This document shows positions 53,152-64,000 of a DNA stretch of 64,000 nucleotides, piece after piece (the stretch's first letter is position 1; each line of letters opens with the position of its first letter). Origin of the DNA: Arion vulgaris. Taxonomy: Eukaryota; Mollusca; Gastropoda; Stylommatophora; Arionidae. The translations under genes were made by a program, and so were the position numbers. The stretch spans positions 1,364,001 to 1,428,000 of the forward strand of contig CM036753.1 in NCBI GenBank assembly GCA_020796225.1, in the 5' to 3' direction. The notes below the pieces were generated by a model, which searched no databases, was not told the DNA's origin, and saw only the letters and a program-made list of their open reading frames with translations.

Positions 53152-56100
53152 GTATAATTTATTATAATATTTGTGTTCTTTTTAAAATAATGCATTTATT
53201 ATTTAGGACTGGAGCACCACGCAGGGCTATTGTCCTTTGTAAAGGAGGGAAAGACAATGAGTCAATTATCATGGCCATAATGGGGGAAAGACAACTTACA
53301 CTAACACACTGCTGACACTTTAACTCTAGTCTATGGATGATTATGATCAGATGATTATTTCAATATTTGTCATTAAGTTCATTGACTCAAAATGGACTGT
53401 ATTCCAGTATTCGTATCATGATTAAACTTCAAGCCTAAAGGTTCTGTAATTTGTAAAGAAGGGAAGGACTATGTTTTGTTTGACTTTCTTACTAATTTTC
53501 TTAGTATATTTCTCACAATCATATAAATATATTGTACTGTGAGATATATATTATATGATTATTATTATATCTGATCTCGCCCGAGTGGTTACCGGGCCCA
53601 AATTTGGGGTGTAGAGAATAGAACCACTGTTACCTGCCACGCATGTCGTAAGAGGCGACTAAGGAGGTTTGGCTGAAATCGGATGCATGTGTCCTAAACG
53701 TGTAGAAGTCTATGCGTTTAGGGGCCTACCAAACCAATGTGCAACGTATACACGTTCTTGGCAAAGATCAAACATATCACAAAGAGTGATTAAAATTGGT
53801 CGTAAGACGAATGCAAGAAGATATCTGATCTGACTTTTCAGTTTCAATGATGTTTTTTTGTTTTCTAATGTTGAAAATAGTTTTAAAAGTTTGAGCAACA
53901 TATTAAGACAACAACGAACGAAGGCAGTTGATAACTATGAGGATACATATATTACTATTACAAGTATGTTTAACACATTAACTTCTGAATTGAAAATACA
54001 AACTGTGACTGAATTCAGTTTTGTAGTATTCTTCTTCAGTTATTTCTGGTCATATTCATACACTTAATCCACTACGGACCACAGATTGGACTGGACAATC
54101 AGGTTTCCCCAAAGCTGTTTTCAGGTCGACTGGGTTTGGCCACATGCTGCTTCTTGCCACATGCTGCTTCTTGCCACATGCTGCTTCTCAGCTTCCCTAG
54201 GAGAGGATAGTCTTGCAGGACATATACCGGTGTCTGTTCCACATGTTGACACTGACAGAGAACTGTTTGACTTACTCCTATCCTATGTAAGTGTCTCAGT
54301 ATCAGTATGTAGACAAAATATAATAATGACCTGGTCTGTTCTATTGAGGTCTTTGAGGAAGTATTTTCCATAATCATACCCATTGTTCCAGTCTACTGCA
54401 GATTTTGTGTTTATTAGGTTTTTGACCTCTTAAAAAGACAGTGGTTGGTAGATTTGTTTTTTGGTACTTTCTTTCTTAGTCAAAACATCAACACTCTCAT
54501 TGCCTTCAATGCCACAGGCCACAGTGAGATGGAATCTACTGCATGTGAATTTCTACCTTCTTTAACAGCAGAGAAAGTTAATATTCTAGGTTCTGTACTG
54601 TGCTCTCAGCGGATTTAGCCACCAGGGATTGTATAGTTGACAGTGAGTCTGTAAGAAAGATCAGTTTTGTAGTCTACAGATATATATATATAAAATATAT
54701 GTGCAGAAGGTAGGAGGGCCAATTCCTTTCCTCACATGTGGAATGTTGAGTGTGGTATTGAACCCACAACCCTCTTGTGTCAGAGTCGAACACCTATGCA
54801 GTAGCGCTACCACAACCCTCTTGTGTCAGAGTCGAACACCTATGCAGTACGCTACCACAACCCTCTTGTGTCAGAGTCGAACACCTATGCAGTACGCTAC
54901 CACAACCCTCTTGTGTCAGAGTCGAACACCTATGCAGTACGCTACCACAACCCTCTTGTGTCAGAGTCGAACACCTATGCAGTACGCTACCACAACCCTC
55001 TTGTGTCAGAGTCGAACACCTTGCAGTCGCTACCACAACCCTCTTGTGTCAGAGTCGAACACCTATGCAGTACGCTACCACAACCCTCTTGTGTCAGAGT
55101 CGAACACCTATGCAGTACGCTACCACAACCCTCTTGTGTCAGAGTCGAACACCTATGCAGTACGCTACCACAACCCTCTTGTGTCAGAGTCGAACACCTA
55201 TGCAGTACGCTACCACAACCCTCTTGTGTCAGAGTCGAACACCTATGCAGTACGCTACCACAACCCTCTTGTGTCAGAGTCGAACACCTATGCAGTGCGC
55301 TACACAACCCTCTTGTGTCAGAGTCGAACACCTATGCAGTACGCTACCACAACCCTCTTGTGTCAGAGTCGAACACCTATGCAGTACGCTACCACAACCC
55401 TCTTGTGTCAGAGTCGAACACCTATGCAGTACGCTACCACAACCCTCTTGTGTCAGAGTCGAACACCTATGCAGTACGCTACCACAACCCTCTTGTGTCA
55501 GAGTCGAACACCTATGCAGTACGCTACCACAACCCTCTTGTGTCAGAGTCGAACACCTATGCAGTACGCTACCACAACCCTCTTGTGTCAGAGTCGAACA
55601 CCTATGCAGTACGCTACCACAACCCTCTTGTGTCAGAGTCGAACACCTATGCAGTAGGCTACCACAACCCTCTTGTGTCAGAGTCGAACACCTATGCAGT
55701 ACGCTACCACAACCCTCTTGTGTCAGAGTCGAACACCTATGCAGTACGCTACCACAACCCTCTTGTGTCAAGTGAACACCTATGCAGTACGCTAATCCAT
55801 CCCACAATATATACTACAGTAATATGCACTTTTATACTGTCTTTTCCCATGCTTATAAATATATCTTCTTTGTTTTGCTCTACATAACCAATTGTTAAAC
55901 CACTCTTTGTGGTCTGTATGGGATTTTTGCCCTCTATAAGTAAGACCAAAAAGAAACAGACTGAGAGGAGTCTGTTCCTCTAGTTGAGTCTGAGTCTTGT
56001 TAGATTTGGATCTCACGGTGAAAGTTTCCCAGTCTATACCACTGGGAATAGGAGTAGGCTTGTGTATTCTACGGGTCATCAGCAGGCTACTATTTTCACT

Positions 56101-59100
56101 TTTTCCTTTCCTAAAAGACTAGCTAACTTCAACTCTGCTAGATAGAGAGCCAGGTGCAGAACATACCTTGTACACCATATACATATATAAATAAAGTAGA
56201 AGTCCAAATCTTAGAACACCCTGGATACAAAAATATAGACATCCTACAAGACCTGAACATTGAGAAACATTGACTCATAAATAATATCATGTATTCAGAG
56301 CTGAAATATTTTAGACACATTAAATGTCGCATAGGTTTAGAAAGAGCAATAATGGATGGCATGGTTCCTGAAAGACAAGGTAGGGGAAGAACAAGGCAGC
56401 GGTTGCAACAGAACATTAAATAGACAAAGTAGAGGAAGAACAAGGCAGCGGTTGCAACAGAACATTAAATAGACAAAGTCGAGGAAGAACAAGGCAGCGG
56501 TTGCAACAGAACATTAAATAGACAAAGTAGAGGAAGAACAAGGCAGCGGTTGCAACAGAACATTAAATAGACAAAGTCGAGGAAGAACAAGGCAGCGGTT
56601 GCAACAGAACATTAAATAGACAAAGTAGAGGAAGAACAAGGCAGCGGTTGCAACAGAACATTAAATAGACAAGGTAGAGGAAGAACAAGGCAGCGGTTGC
56701 AACAGAACATTAAATAGACAAGGTCGAGGAAGAACAAGGCAGCGGTTGCAGCAGAACATTAAATAGACAAAGTCGAGGAAGAACAAGGCAGCGGTTGCAA
56801 CAGAACATTAAATAGACAAAGTAGAGGAAGAACAAGGCAGCGGTTGCAACAGAACATTAAATAGACAAGGTAGAGGAAGAACAAGGCAGCGGTTGCAACA
56901 GAACATTAAATAGACAAAGTCGAGGAAGAACAAGGCAGCGGTTGCAACAGAACATTAAATAGACAAAGTAGAGGAAGAACAAGGCAGCGGTTGCAACAGA
57001 ACATTAAATAGACAAGGTAGGGGAAGAACAAGGCAACGGTTGCAACAGAACATTAAATAGACAAGGTAGAGGAAGAACAAGGAAGCGGTTGCAACAGAAC
57101 ATTAAATAGGCAGTAAACAAGTTTTAAGGGCCTCCTGAAAAAATCACAAGATTCGAACAGAGCCAACTATAAACTTATGGGCCTGCAGACTCAGGCAGAG
57201 CCAACTATAAACTTATGGGCCTGCGGACTCAGGCAGAGCCAACTATAAACTTATGGGCCTTTGGACTCAGGCAGAGCCAACTAGTGAAACACGTACAAAC
57301 AAGTACTATAGTTTTACAAAATACATAAACAGTGACGATAAACAGCAACGTTTACCAACAAGGCCTTTATCAAGCAAACGAACAAACAGGAGTGACAAAT
57401 TAAAATGAAACACAAATGGACGACCAAATACCAACGTATCTAAGGAAAATCTGGAATAAAACGAATAACGAAATAAATGTAACACAAAAACACACTTAAA
57501 AACTAGAAATAGAAAAGAAACAATGAAACATCTAGTAAATATATAACTTGAATACATGCAACATATACCCATATAGATTATAAAGCATGGGAAGAGAAAG
57601 TACTAAGAAGCATAAGAATGTAATACATGCAACATATACCCATAGAGATTACAAAGCATGGGAAGAAAAAGTACTAAGAAGCATAAGAATGTAATACGTT
57701 GAGCCGCGTGGTTCAAGGTACCATACAAAGAAATCAACCGATTCTCCAGAGCAAATCGACTACGATCATCAGAGGAACATTATCGGATGGCTGTGACCTG
57801 GACATCGATAGCTCCTGAATGGCCAGTATCATTGAAATGGGTAGCTACAGGGTCACAGAGCATTGGCGTATATCGCGCAAGTGTTGAGCGAATCGGTCAC
57901 TGAGTCTCCTGCGGTTTCCCAATATAGGCCTTGTTGCACGCTTTGCAGATAATGGCATAGATAATATTACGGGACTCGCACGTGAAACTGTCTTCAACAT
58001 TCCGACGGACTTCAAGCTCTCCAGTTCTTCTCGACAGGAGAACTAACCCACTTGTCTCCACCTCGGCTCTCCTTCGTCTTGCAGAACTAGTTCTAACTCT
58101 CAACTCCTTTCAGTTCAATGACCAGTTCTTTGAGCAGATCAGTGGGGTCGCCATGGGTACTAAAATGGGACCCAGTTATGCTTGTCTATTCATGGGTCAT
58201 CTTGAGCACCTAGTATGGAATTCCTATGATGGCCCTCTTCCGTCTGTGTATCATAGATACATTGATGATTGTATTGGCATTACCGATATGCCTGAAGCCG
58301 ATTTGTCACGCTTCATTAATTTCATTAATGTCTTCAATCCGGCTATTCGGTTTACATCTCACATCTCTACCTCTTGTGTCAACTTTCTTGACATCACTAT
58401 CACTATCAGCCTATCCACCATCACTACATCAGTATACTACAAGCCTACTGATGCACATAGTTTTCTTCTTTATACCTCTTCCCATTCCCAGGCTTGTCGT
58501 GATTCTTTACCATTCTCTCAACTCTTGCGCCTTCTCGCCTCTGTAGCGAGACGCGATTTCCTCGATAGAGCTCACGAGATGCTGGATTTCTTTCGTAAGC
58601 GCTTATACCGGATAAGGTGCTTGCTTCTGCTATGCGGCGCGTTCAGCAAATTTCTCGCCAGGAGGCTCTCTCTAACCAGCATAGAACTTCCAATTCTGAC
58701 AGGGTGAAACTTGTCTTAACTTTCCACCTTCATAGTTCCCTTGTGAAGAAAGTCTTATTCCGTCATCTCTCCATTCTTCAGTCTGATCCTGATACACGTT
58801 CAATCTTCCAACACTATCCTTTGGTGGCGTACAGGCGGGACAGAAGCCTTAAGGATATGTTAGTTCACAGTCGCCTCAAGCCTAACATCCAAGTCATTTT
58901 GGCACCATCCAGTGTGGCCGTCGGCGCTGTAACACTTGTGCTTATGTAATACAGACCCGCGGTGTCTTTTCCAAAAGCCACGTTCGTTGTTGAAGACAGT
59001 TTCACATGCGAGTCCCGTAATATTATCTATGCCATTATCTGCAAGCGGTGCAACAAGGCCTATATTGGGGAAACCGGCAGGAGACTCAGTGACCGATTAC

Positions 59101-62100
59101 GCCCAACACTTCGCGATATCGCCAATGCTCTGTGACCCCTGTAGCTACCCATTTCAATGATACTGGCCATTCAGGAGCTTGCGATGTCCAGGTCACAGCC
59201 ATCCGATAATGTTCCTCTGATGATCGTAGTCGATTTGCTCTGGAGAATCGGTTGATTTCTTTGTATGGTACCTTGCGACCACGCGGGCTCAACGTATTAC
59301 ATTCTTATGCTTCTTAGTACTTTCTCTTCCCATGCTTTGTAATCTCTATGGGTATATGTTGCATGTATTACATTCTTATGCTTCTTAGTACTTTCTCTTC
59401 CCATGCTTTATAATCTATATGGGTATATGTTGCATGTATTCAAGTTATATATTTACTAGATGTTTCATTGTTTCTTTTCTATTTCTAGTTTTTAAGTGTG
59501 TTTTTGTGTTACATTTATTTCGTTATTCGTTTTTATTCCAGATTTTCCTTAGATACGTTGGTATTTGGTCGTCCATTTGTGTTTCATTTTAATTTGTCAC
59601 TCCTGTTTGTTCGTTTGCTTGATAAAGGCCTTGTTGGTCGAAGCGTTGCTGTTTATCGTCACTGTTTATGTATTTTGTAAAACTATAGTACTTTGTTTGT
59701 ATCGCGTTTCACTATTTACCAAGTTTTACTGCAGTCTTCCCCCTATTTCGATATTCAGAGCCAACTATAAACTTATGGGCCTGCGGACTCTGGTAAGAAT
59801 TATGGGAAATCAGACCACAACTACACCATGTGACCTCGCATTCCAGTATTGTTGTATACAGATGAATTCATTTTAAAATCAACACAAAATGCTAAATCGA
59901 AGTTATATTATGCAACACGTTAAGTTTAACAATAAGGAATATCAATATTATGAATATTTTCACCAATAAATAACCATAGACTCACAAAATTGAGTAAAAT
60001 TGCAAAAAGCTTGCAGTGTTCTATCAAACATCTATATTTTCCAGCCCCTTCTCTGATCTAGGCCAGGAATTCCCCAGTCAGTTGTCTGGCCTAGTTATCT
60101 AGAGTTGGCTGTGATTCGAACCACAAACCTTTATTTTTTATGGTCCTCCATTGTTTAGCCCTGCAGACTAGTATTTTGTATGGTCCTCCATTGTTTAGCT
60201 CTGCAGACTAGCATTTTGTATGGTCCTCCATTGTTTAGCCCTGCAGACTAGTATTTTGTATGGTCCTCCATTGTTTAGCCCTGCAGACTAGTATTTTGTA
60301 TGGTCCTCCATTGTTTAGCCCTGCAGACTAGCATTTTGTAGAGGACAACCAGCTAGCTCTCCTCTCAAAAAAAGAACGTTACTTATAGTCATGTGAGCCG
60401 CTGTAGCATAGTTGTTAGTGAACTCGCTCCGCAAGGCTGGTGGTCTGAGTTCAGCTCCTGCAATGCCGTGGAATTTTCCCGACCACGCGGCTCTCAGGTC
60501 GACCCAGCCTCAACTGGGTACCAGACATGCTCTGGGAAAGTAAAGGCGGCGGCGTGATGCTGACCACATCACCCATCGTGTGCCGACGGTCAATGAAAAT
60601 ACAGGCCTAACACTGTATTGACCTATATACCACGAGGTATGAAAGGGTTCCTTTACTTTCTTTTTTTTACTTATAGTCATGTCTTTTTAAAGAGCATCGT
60701 CTACAGAACACAGAAAATCTGATCAGATCCGATGGAAGTATACTTAGAGCTACTATGAATGATGTGTGCATGTATGCTATATGTGTATGCTTGTGTGTGT
60801 GTGTATGCTCTTGTTTCTACTCATATATAAAAACACAAAAAGCTTATGTTTTATGCAAACAATGTTTGATCAAATCTGAACTGATTCTCAGTGTTCTGTA
60901 GTTGACGCTGTTTAAAAAAGACCCGCTAGGTAATGCTCTCTTTTTAAGAGAACTAGCTAGTTGTGCTTTGAAAAACGCTCGTCTGTAGGGCTAGGCAATT
61001 GGTGCAGTAAGCTCGTCTGTAGGGCTAGGCAATTGGTGCAGTAAGAAGTGAAGGTTTGTGCTTCGAATCCTGTGTTTGATAATTTGTTTTTTCTGGAAGC
61101 CCCTAATACTTATTCACTATATATTTATTGATCATATTCATTGGCTTCTGTGTTTCCCTGGGGTTCTTAAAAAACTCCATATTCTTACCATTTTAGTAAC
61201 AAACTTTAAATTTTCTTATATGCCTCAGCAATTGAACTAAACAAGCATGAAAAGTCTGAAGAGTCAACAGCAAAGAAATCACCATTTTGTATTCAAAATT
61301 TTATGTGGCTTGGAGCTTCTATTGTTGCCATTTACTTCAGTGACTTTATCAATGTTATTGTTTATGATCAACGTATCAAAAGGTGAGTCATCAATTGATT
61401 GTTGTTACAATAAAAAAAACATGTGAGGTTTAAATTTGGCTATTTTGTGAATTCAGTTATTAGAGCGAATTTGAAAATAAGTTTTTCAGTTATCATACTT
61501 TAGAATCCGATAACTGACTTTACAGTGAGTGACTACACATAAAGGAATATGAATATAAGATAATACCCAGAGGAAACATAGTCTGACACAATCAGCAAAG
61601 CTTTAATAAGATGGATTACACTTCTACACAATCTAACACAGGAGTCTTCTAATAATTTTCAGCATACATTCAGGTTTATATGTTTTTGTCAATTTGCTAT
61701 GTATCCTATCTTTTTTTTTATGATGGGTAGATTTGGTATAAAATTAAAATTTTGAATATTTCTAAATTGGCCAGAGCTCGCGACATGCATCTACTTCTGT
61801 TTCAATTGTTAACTGCTGCAGGAGCATTAGCGTGCACAATTTGTACACTGGACTTCCATGTTTTTCATCAATCTTTGATGTGCTTGATCTCACCTACCCT
61901 GAGATCGATCAAGGCTAATTTTCTGAATTTAATTCTGCCTAGAAGTGGAAATAAAATCAGAAACTTTGCTGCCGAAAAACAGTGTTTAACCTCTATGCAA
62001 GGGTGACCCTCTAGTCTATTTTAACCGCAAGGTCAGTGGGAGTGTCCCCAAGTACACACTCTCTCATATCTATTTAAATGAACCAGAATGCCAACAAAAA

Positions 62101-63015
62101 GCAACTACGAACAGATTAGAACACATCGTTTTACACTTCAGAGCAGGATATAGTCAAGTCTACAGCCATATATATGCAAGATTTCAGTCATGTGTACATG
62201 TATCCCAGACTATAGAGCACATACTTCATGATTGTCCCAATATGGTATACTTAGGCAAACTCACTGGCCAAAGGAAACAATACTGGAGAAAGAAAATTTA
62301 CTGGTCTGAGTGAATTGCAAAAAAGTATACAAGAGAGCATTTCAGTTATAGACAATATTGAGAAGAAATGAAAGGAAGGAAGTCCCATTCATTTGTAGTT
62401 TTACTGAGATTTAGTTTAGGTTCAATAAGGAAAAGCAGGATGCTATGGTCTTGGAAAAGTATATTTGAACTGTCCATTTGGTTGCTGACTTGCTGATGTT
62501 ATTTACTGTTTGAATTCTCAGAACAGAACACAACAAAATAAAACACCACTTGTACACCAAATTCAAGATAGGTATTTTTATCCTTTGCCACTGTAAATTG
62601 GCAGATCTGATGGCAGAACTTGCCCTTCTAAACTGTCCACTGTGGGCAGACCTTAGGAAAAGAATGTGGCCCACATTCACACCGTTGAAGAGAAACTGCA
62701 TGTTAGAGCTGAAACCCCAAAATAGGTAGCAGATTATCAGAGAATCCAGAATCCGAGTCTAAAATTTATGATAGTCATAGAAGAAGAAGATTTTACCTAT
62801 ATATCTCTTACTTTTAATTTTCTGCTTTTTTAAAAATATGTGTACAGCGCATGGTACTGGACTGGAGTTTTATCTTTAGGACTTCACATTGGAATAGCAA
62901 TTTTTCTAGTGGTCTGGTTAACATTTTGGAAGAATGTCAGTTCTGATGAATGGGAACAAAGATATCCGTCAGCAGTTCCTGTAGCCACAGCTTCCTTAAT
63001 AATTGCAATCATTTG
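53064..63015 (+). CDS. TMEM128: TMEM128 homologue, first three coding exons (3' end outside window)
   Basis: Exons 53064..53151, 61229..61382 and 62848..63015 join in phase into 136 complete codons. TMEM128 is a small four-helix membrane protein of unknown biochemical role. Seen: a soluble N-terminus (MASCEIDADVVRRRFQQKLS), helix 1 with IVAIYFSDF (family pattern IVxxYxxDF), helix 2 in GVLSLGLHIGIAIFLVVW, and RYPSAVPVATASLIIAI. The last is the best match to the family (YPxxxPxxTASxI in human). The missing remainder should be the last helix. Exon 1 is tied to exon 2 by phase (1+2) and position only, so that link is less sure than exons 2–3. Intron 1 is about 8 kb of arrays and Penelope elements. 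Confidence 0.83.
53576..53820 (+). mobile_element. Family 4 repeat with tRNA-like head
   Basis: CTCGCCCGAGTGGTTACCGG resembles a tRNA D-arm/A box. It is followed by the ACCACTGTTACCTGCCACG and GCATGTCGTAAGAGGCGACT blocks, ending CACAAAGAGTGATTAAAATTG. In TMEM128 intron 1. Confidence 0.75.
53822..54700. other. TMEM128 intron 1, 5' part
   Basis: AT-rich. Contains a 17-bp triplicate (GCCACATGCTGCTTCTT) at 54138–54190. No exon recognised. Confidence 0.45.
54757..55795 (-). repeat. 45-bp array, about 23 copies, tRNA B-box-like
   Basis: Minus-strand unit: GCGTACTGCATAGGTGTTCG, ACTCTGACACAAGAGGGTTG, TGGTA. GTGTTCGACTC resembles a pol III B box (GGTTCGANTCC). Copies are nearly identical. Flanking sequence at 54740–54770 (TATTGAACCCACAACC) is also tRNA-like in reverse. 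Frames of up to 354 codons on both strands are products of the 45-bp period. Confidence 0.93.
56150..56420 (+). mobile_element. LINE C-terminal fragment
   Basis: YKNIDILQDLNIEKH, NNIMYSELKYFRHIKCRIGL, ERAIMDGMVPERQGRGRTRQ. The RGRTRQRLQQNIK segment is the seed of the 49-bp array that follows. Confidence 0.75.
56385..57112. repeat. 49-bp array, about 15 copies
   Basis: Units AGGAAGAACAAGGCAGCGGT, TGCAACAGAACATTAAATAG and ACAAAGTCG/ACAAGGTAG. Grown from the LINE end at 56150–56420. Confidence 0.93.
57165..57290. repeat. 38-bp array split by the Penelope pair
   Basis: Three units of GAGCCAACTATAAACTTATG and GGCCTGCGGACTCAGGCA; a further unit resumes at 59757, right after the Penelope 3' end. 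The whole 57300–59757 pair is therefore one insertion into the array. Confidence 0.85.
57300..57999 (-). mobile_element. Penelope-like element, inverted 3' fragment
   Basis: Reads on the minus strand: FTCESRNIIYAIICKACNKA, a frameshift, then the endonuclease C-terminus and the full 3' part. It abuts the plus-oriented copy head-to-head at about 57999, the junction type seen when Penelope elements insert as inverted pairs. Confidence 0.85.
58000..59757 (+). mobile_element. Penelope-like element: reverse transcriptase plus GIY-YIG
   Basis: The RT core includes GVAMGTKMGPSYACLF, HRYIDDCIGI (catalytic YxDD box), CVNFLDI and VYYKPTDAHSFLLYTSSHS. After a frameshift near 58620 it continues as SIFQHYPLVAYRRDRSLKDM, then the endonuclease (near 59000–59290) with a further frameshift. 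The 5' part of the RT is missing. It was the active partner of the head-to-head pair, now dead. Flanked on both sides by copies of a 38-bp repeat beginning GAGCCAACTATAAAC. Confidence 0.88.
60125..60345 (-). repeat. 40-bp array, five copies, tRNA A-box-like
   Basis: Units TTTTGTATGGTCCTCCATTG and TTTAGCCCTGCAGACTAGTA. On the minus strand, GGGCTAAACAATGGAGG resembles a tRNA A box, and the single B box GTGGTTCGAATCAC lies just below at 60110–60125. Confidence 0.8.
60395..60668 (+). mobile_element. Full-length SINE, family 2, with perfect target duplication
   Basis: Flanked by ACTTATAGTCATGT at 60381–60394 and 60669–60682. tRNA-like head with A box (GTAGCATAGTTGTTAGTG) and a weaker B box (GAGTTCAGCTCC). 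The body includes CAGCCTCAACTGGGTACC and CACATCACCCATCGTGTG. The tail is T/C-rich (TTCCTTTACTTTCTTTTTTT). In TMEM128 intron 1. Confidence 0.92.
60985..61085 (+). repeat. 34-bp duplicated tRNA-like A box with single B box
   Basis: GCTCGTCTGTAGGGCTAGGC and AATTGGTGCAGTAA occur twice in tandem, followed by GTGCTTCGAATCCTG (B box). A small tRNA-derived SINE head with a doubled A-box region, 150 bp upstream of TMEM128 exon 2. Confidence 0.75.
61229..61382 (+). CDS. TMEM128: TMEM128 exon 2: first membrane helix
   Basis: The acceptor ATGCCTCAG lies before 61229 and the donor GTGAGT after 61382. Reads IELNKHEKSEESTAKKSPF, then FMWLGASIVAIYFSDF. Confidence 0.85.
62085..62705 (+). mobile_element. LINE C-terminal remnants (post-RNase H region)
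   Basis: RLEHIVLHFRAGYSQVYSHI then VSQTIEHILHDCPNMVYL at 62110–62250 resembles the H…L…C…E…HxLxxCP region downstream of RNase H in LINEs. A second patch at 62560–62640 (LALLNCPLWADLRKRM) is similar. Both lie in TMEM128 intron 2. Confidence 0.6.
62848..63015 (+). CDS. TMEM128: TMEM128 exon 3: second helix and YP…TAS motif
   Basis: The acceptor TGTGTACAG lies before 62848 and the donor GTAAGT after 63015. Contains AWYWTGVLSLGLHIGIAIFL and RYPSAVPVATASLIIAIIW. No further exon is recognisable before the window end. Confidence 0.88.
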
Positions 63016-63059
63016 GTAAGTTTTTATTTAGTGAGTAATGAATAGAATTTTAAAATGCA

Positions 63060-63767
63060 AACATGTCACCATGAACACAAAAAGAGCAATGTTCAACACA
63101 ATCTTTCTCCCTACATTATGCTATCAGTGCCAAACCTGGACGCTGACATCAAAGATTAAAAACTAGTTACAACAGAGGTGAAATGTCTGTGCAGAATGCT
63201 GGGAGTAACAAGAAGAGACCGGTTGAGACAGGAAATAAGTGGGTACAACATCAGTACCGAACTTTATCAAGAAGCAACAAATTAAATGGTTCGGTCACAT
63301 AAGCAGATTACCAACAGGCAGTATACCACAGAAAACAATGTTGCTCTGATACAATGGATACAAAGCAAAATGCAGACCACGTTAAAGGTGGACCTCGGAG
63401 ATAACAGAGGCAACGAAAGACACTATCTACGAAGCGCACACTAGGGCCCGTTTAAGAAATCTCTTCTTGACCAGTCGCTGTGAGGTAAAACAGGACTAGA
63501 GAAAAGAAAGAAAGAAAAAGAAAGAATACTTTTGGTCTGTGTTCACATTGTCAGGTGTTGAAGTGGAAAATATTGTCCTGGAAGATCAGACAGGTTTGTA
63601 TCAAAATTACAGATAATCAGGTTATTGGAGATAGATAACAGGAAGTGGGGAATTCTGCTAATTTTCAGGCCAAATATTATAGCAAGTGAAGAACATTTAA
63701 AACGAAACAAACTGTATGTCATTGAGACCATCATTAAAAGACGAAGATGGGGATGCATTGGGCATGT
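63060..63767 (+). mobile_element. Two LINE fragments after TMEM128 exon 3
   Basis: 63060–63510: RAMFNTIFLPTLCYQCQTWT, KQQIKWFGHISRLPTGS and a 3' end as at 1770–1920. 63690–63767: ETIIKRRRWGCIGHV, cut by the mariner element at a TA. Confidence 0.75.
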
Positions 63768-63768
63768 A

Positions 63769-64000
63769 CGAGGGAGAGTCAATAAGTAAGTCACACAGTT
63801 CTGTGGGATGGCAGGTAATGTAGTTGGTGTTTTCTAAAGGTGTCATTAGGTGACAGCAACATTGAACTTTATATTTCCGTTCATCAGGTGGCGCTAGGTG
63901 TCTCATGCGCAGCGCATAAACAAAATGGCAACTGTACTTACGGAGTGTACAACCAAAGAGCTACGTGCTTTTGTGAATTTTTTGTGGGCAAAATGACTGC
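63769..64000 (+). mobile_element. mariner-type transposon, 5' part only
   Basis: Starts after TA (63767–63768) with CGAGGGAGAGTCAATAAGTA, a mariner-type terminal sequence. A transposase start at 63925 reads MATVLTECTTKELRAFVNFL followed by WAK (the FLWAK motif of mariner N-termini), then TGA at 63994. It is inserted in a LINE fragment. The window cuts off the rest. Confidence 0.75.

Noticed and set aside
54701..55887. Frames of 318–354 codons with CVRVEHLCSTLPQPS-type repeats
   Set aside because: Artefact of a 45-bp period. All three + frames and two - frames stay open, and the unit looks like a tRNA-type promoter, not a protein repeat.
62411..62701. 96-codon minus-strand gene in TMEM128 intron 2
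   Set aside because: Plus-strand reading of the same region resembles a LINE C-terminus; the minus frame has no family resemblance.

Overview
This 64 kb window is animal nuclear DNA. It shows multi-exon genes with GT–AG introns of up to about 8 kb, degenerate LINEs, tRNA-derived SINEs, Penelope-like elements, a Helitron, piggyBac and mariner DNA transposons, and more than fifteen tandem arrays. Gene content and repeat types suggest an invertebrate bilaterian, possibly a lophotrochozoan such as a mollusc, but nothing in the sequence fixes the species. Most long open frames are artefacts of tandem repeats whose period is a multiple of three.

Three host genes can be assembled by matching splice phase and family motifs. 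(1) A SWEET/SLC50 sugar transporter lies on the + strand at 5743–27571: six coding exons, 223 residues, complete from ATG to stop. (2) A securin (PTTG1)-like gene lies on the - strand at 46586–38761: five coding exons, 255 residues, with an N-terminal KEN box and a D-box. (3) The first three coding exons of a TMEM128 homologue lie on the + strand at 53064–63015; its 3' end is beyond the window.

Layout. 1–5700: SINE and LINE remnants. 5.7–27.6 kb: the SWEET gene, whose introns hold a 92-bp array, a 67-bp array, a piggyBac-type MITE, a SINE-head array, a 2.7-kb array of 15-bp units, a 2.65-kb piggyBac element with a frameshifted transposase, and LINE copies. 28–38.7 kb: intergenic, with a Helitron whose two ends can be placed to the base (31949–36306). 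38.7–46.6 kb: securin, with an internally deleted piggyBac derivative and a 1-kb retroelement flanked by a 14-bp target duplication in its last intron. 46.8–53 kb: LINE and Penelope fragments. 53–63 kb: TMEM128, whose first intron holds a 45-bp array, a 49-bp array and a head-to-head Penelope pair. The window ends inside a mariner element.

The most unusual signal is in the SWEET gene. Tandem duplication has hit three exon ends. The exon 4 donor is duplicated once (83-bp period). The exon 5 end plus its GTAAGT donor has grown into a 39-bp array, with an embedded ~101-bp unit, giving 33 copies of the donor. The last codons of exon 6 belong to a 26-bp array. Two LINEs later split the exon 5 array. 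A second theme is tandem growth from inside mobile elements: LINE 3' ends and the promoter regions of tRNA-derived SINEs.
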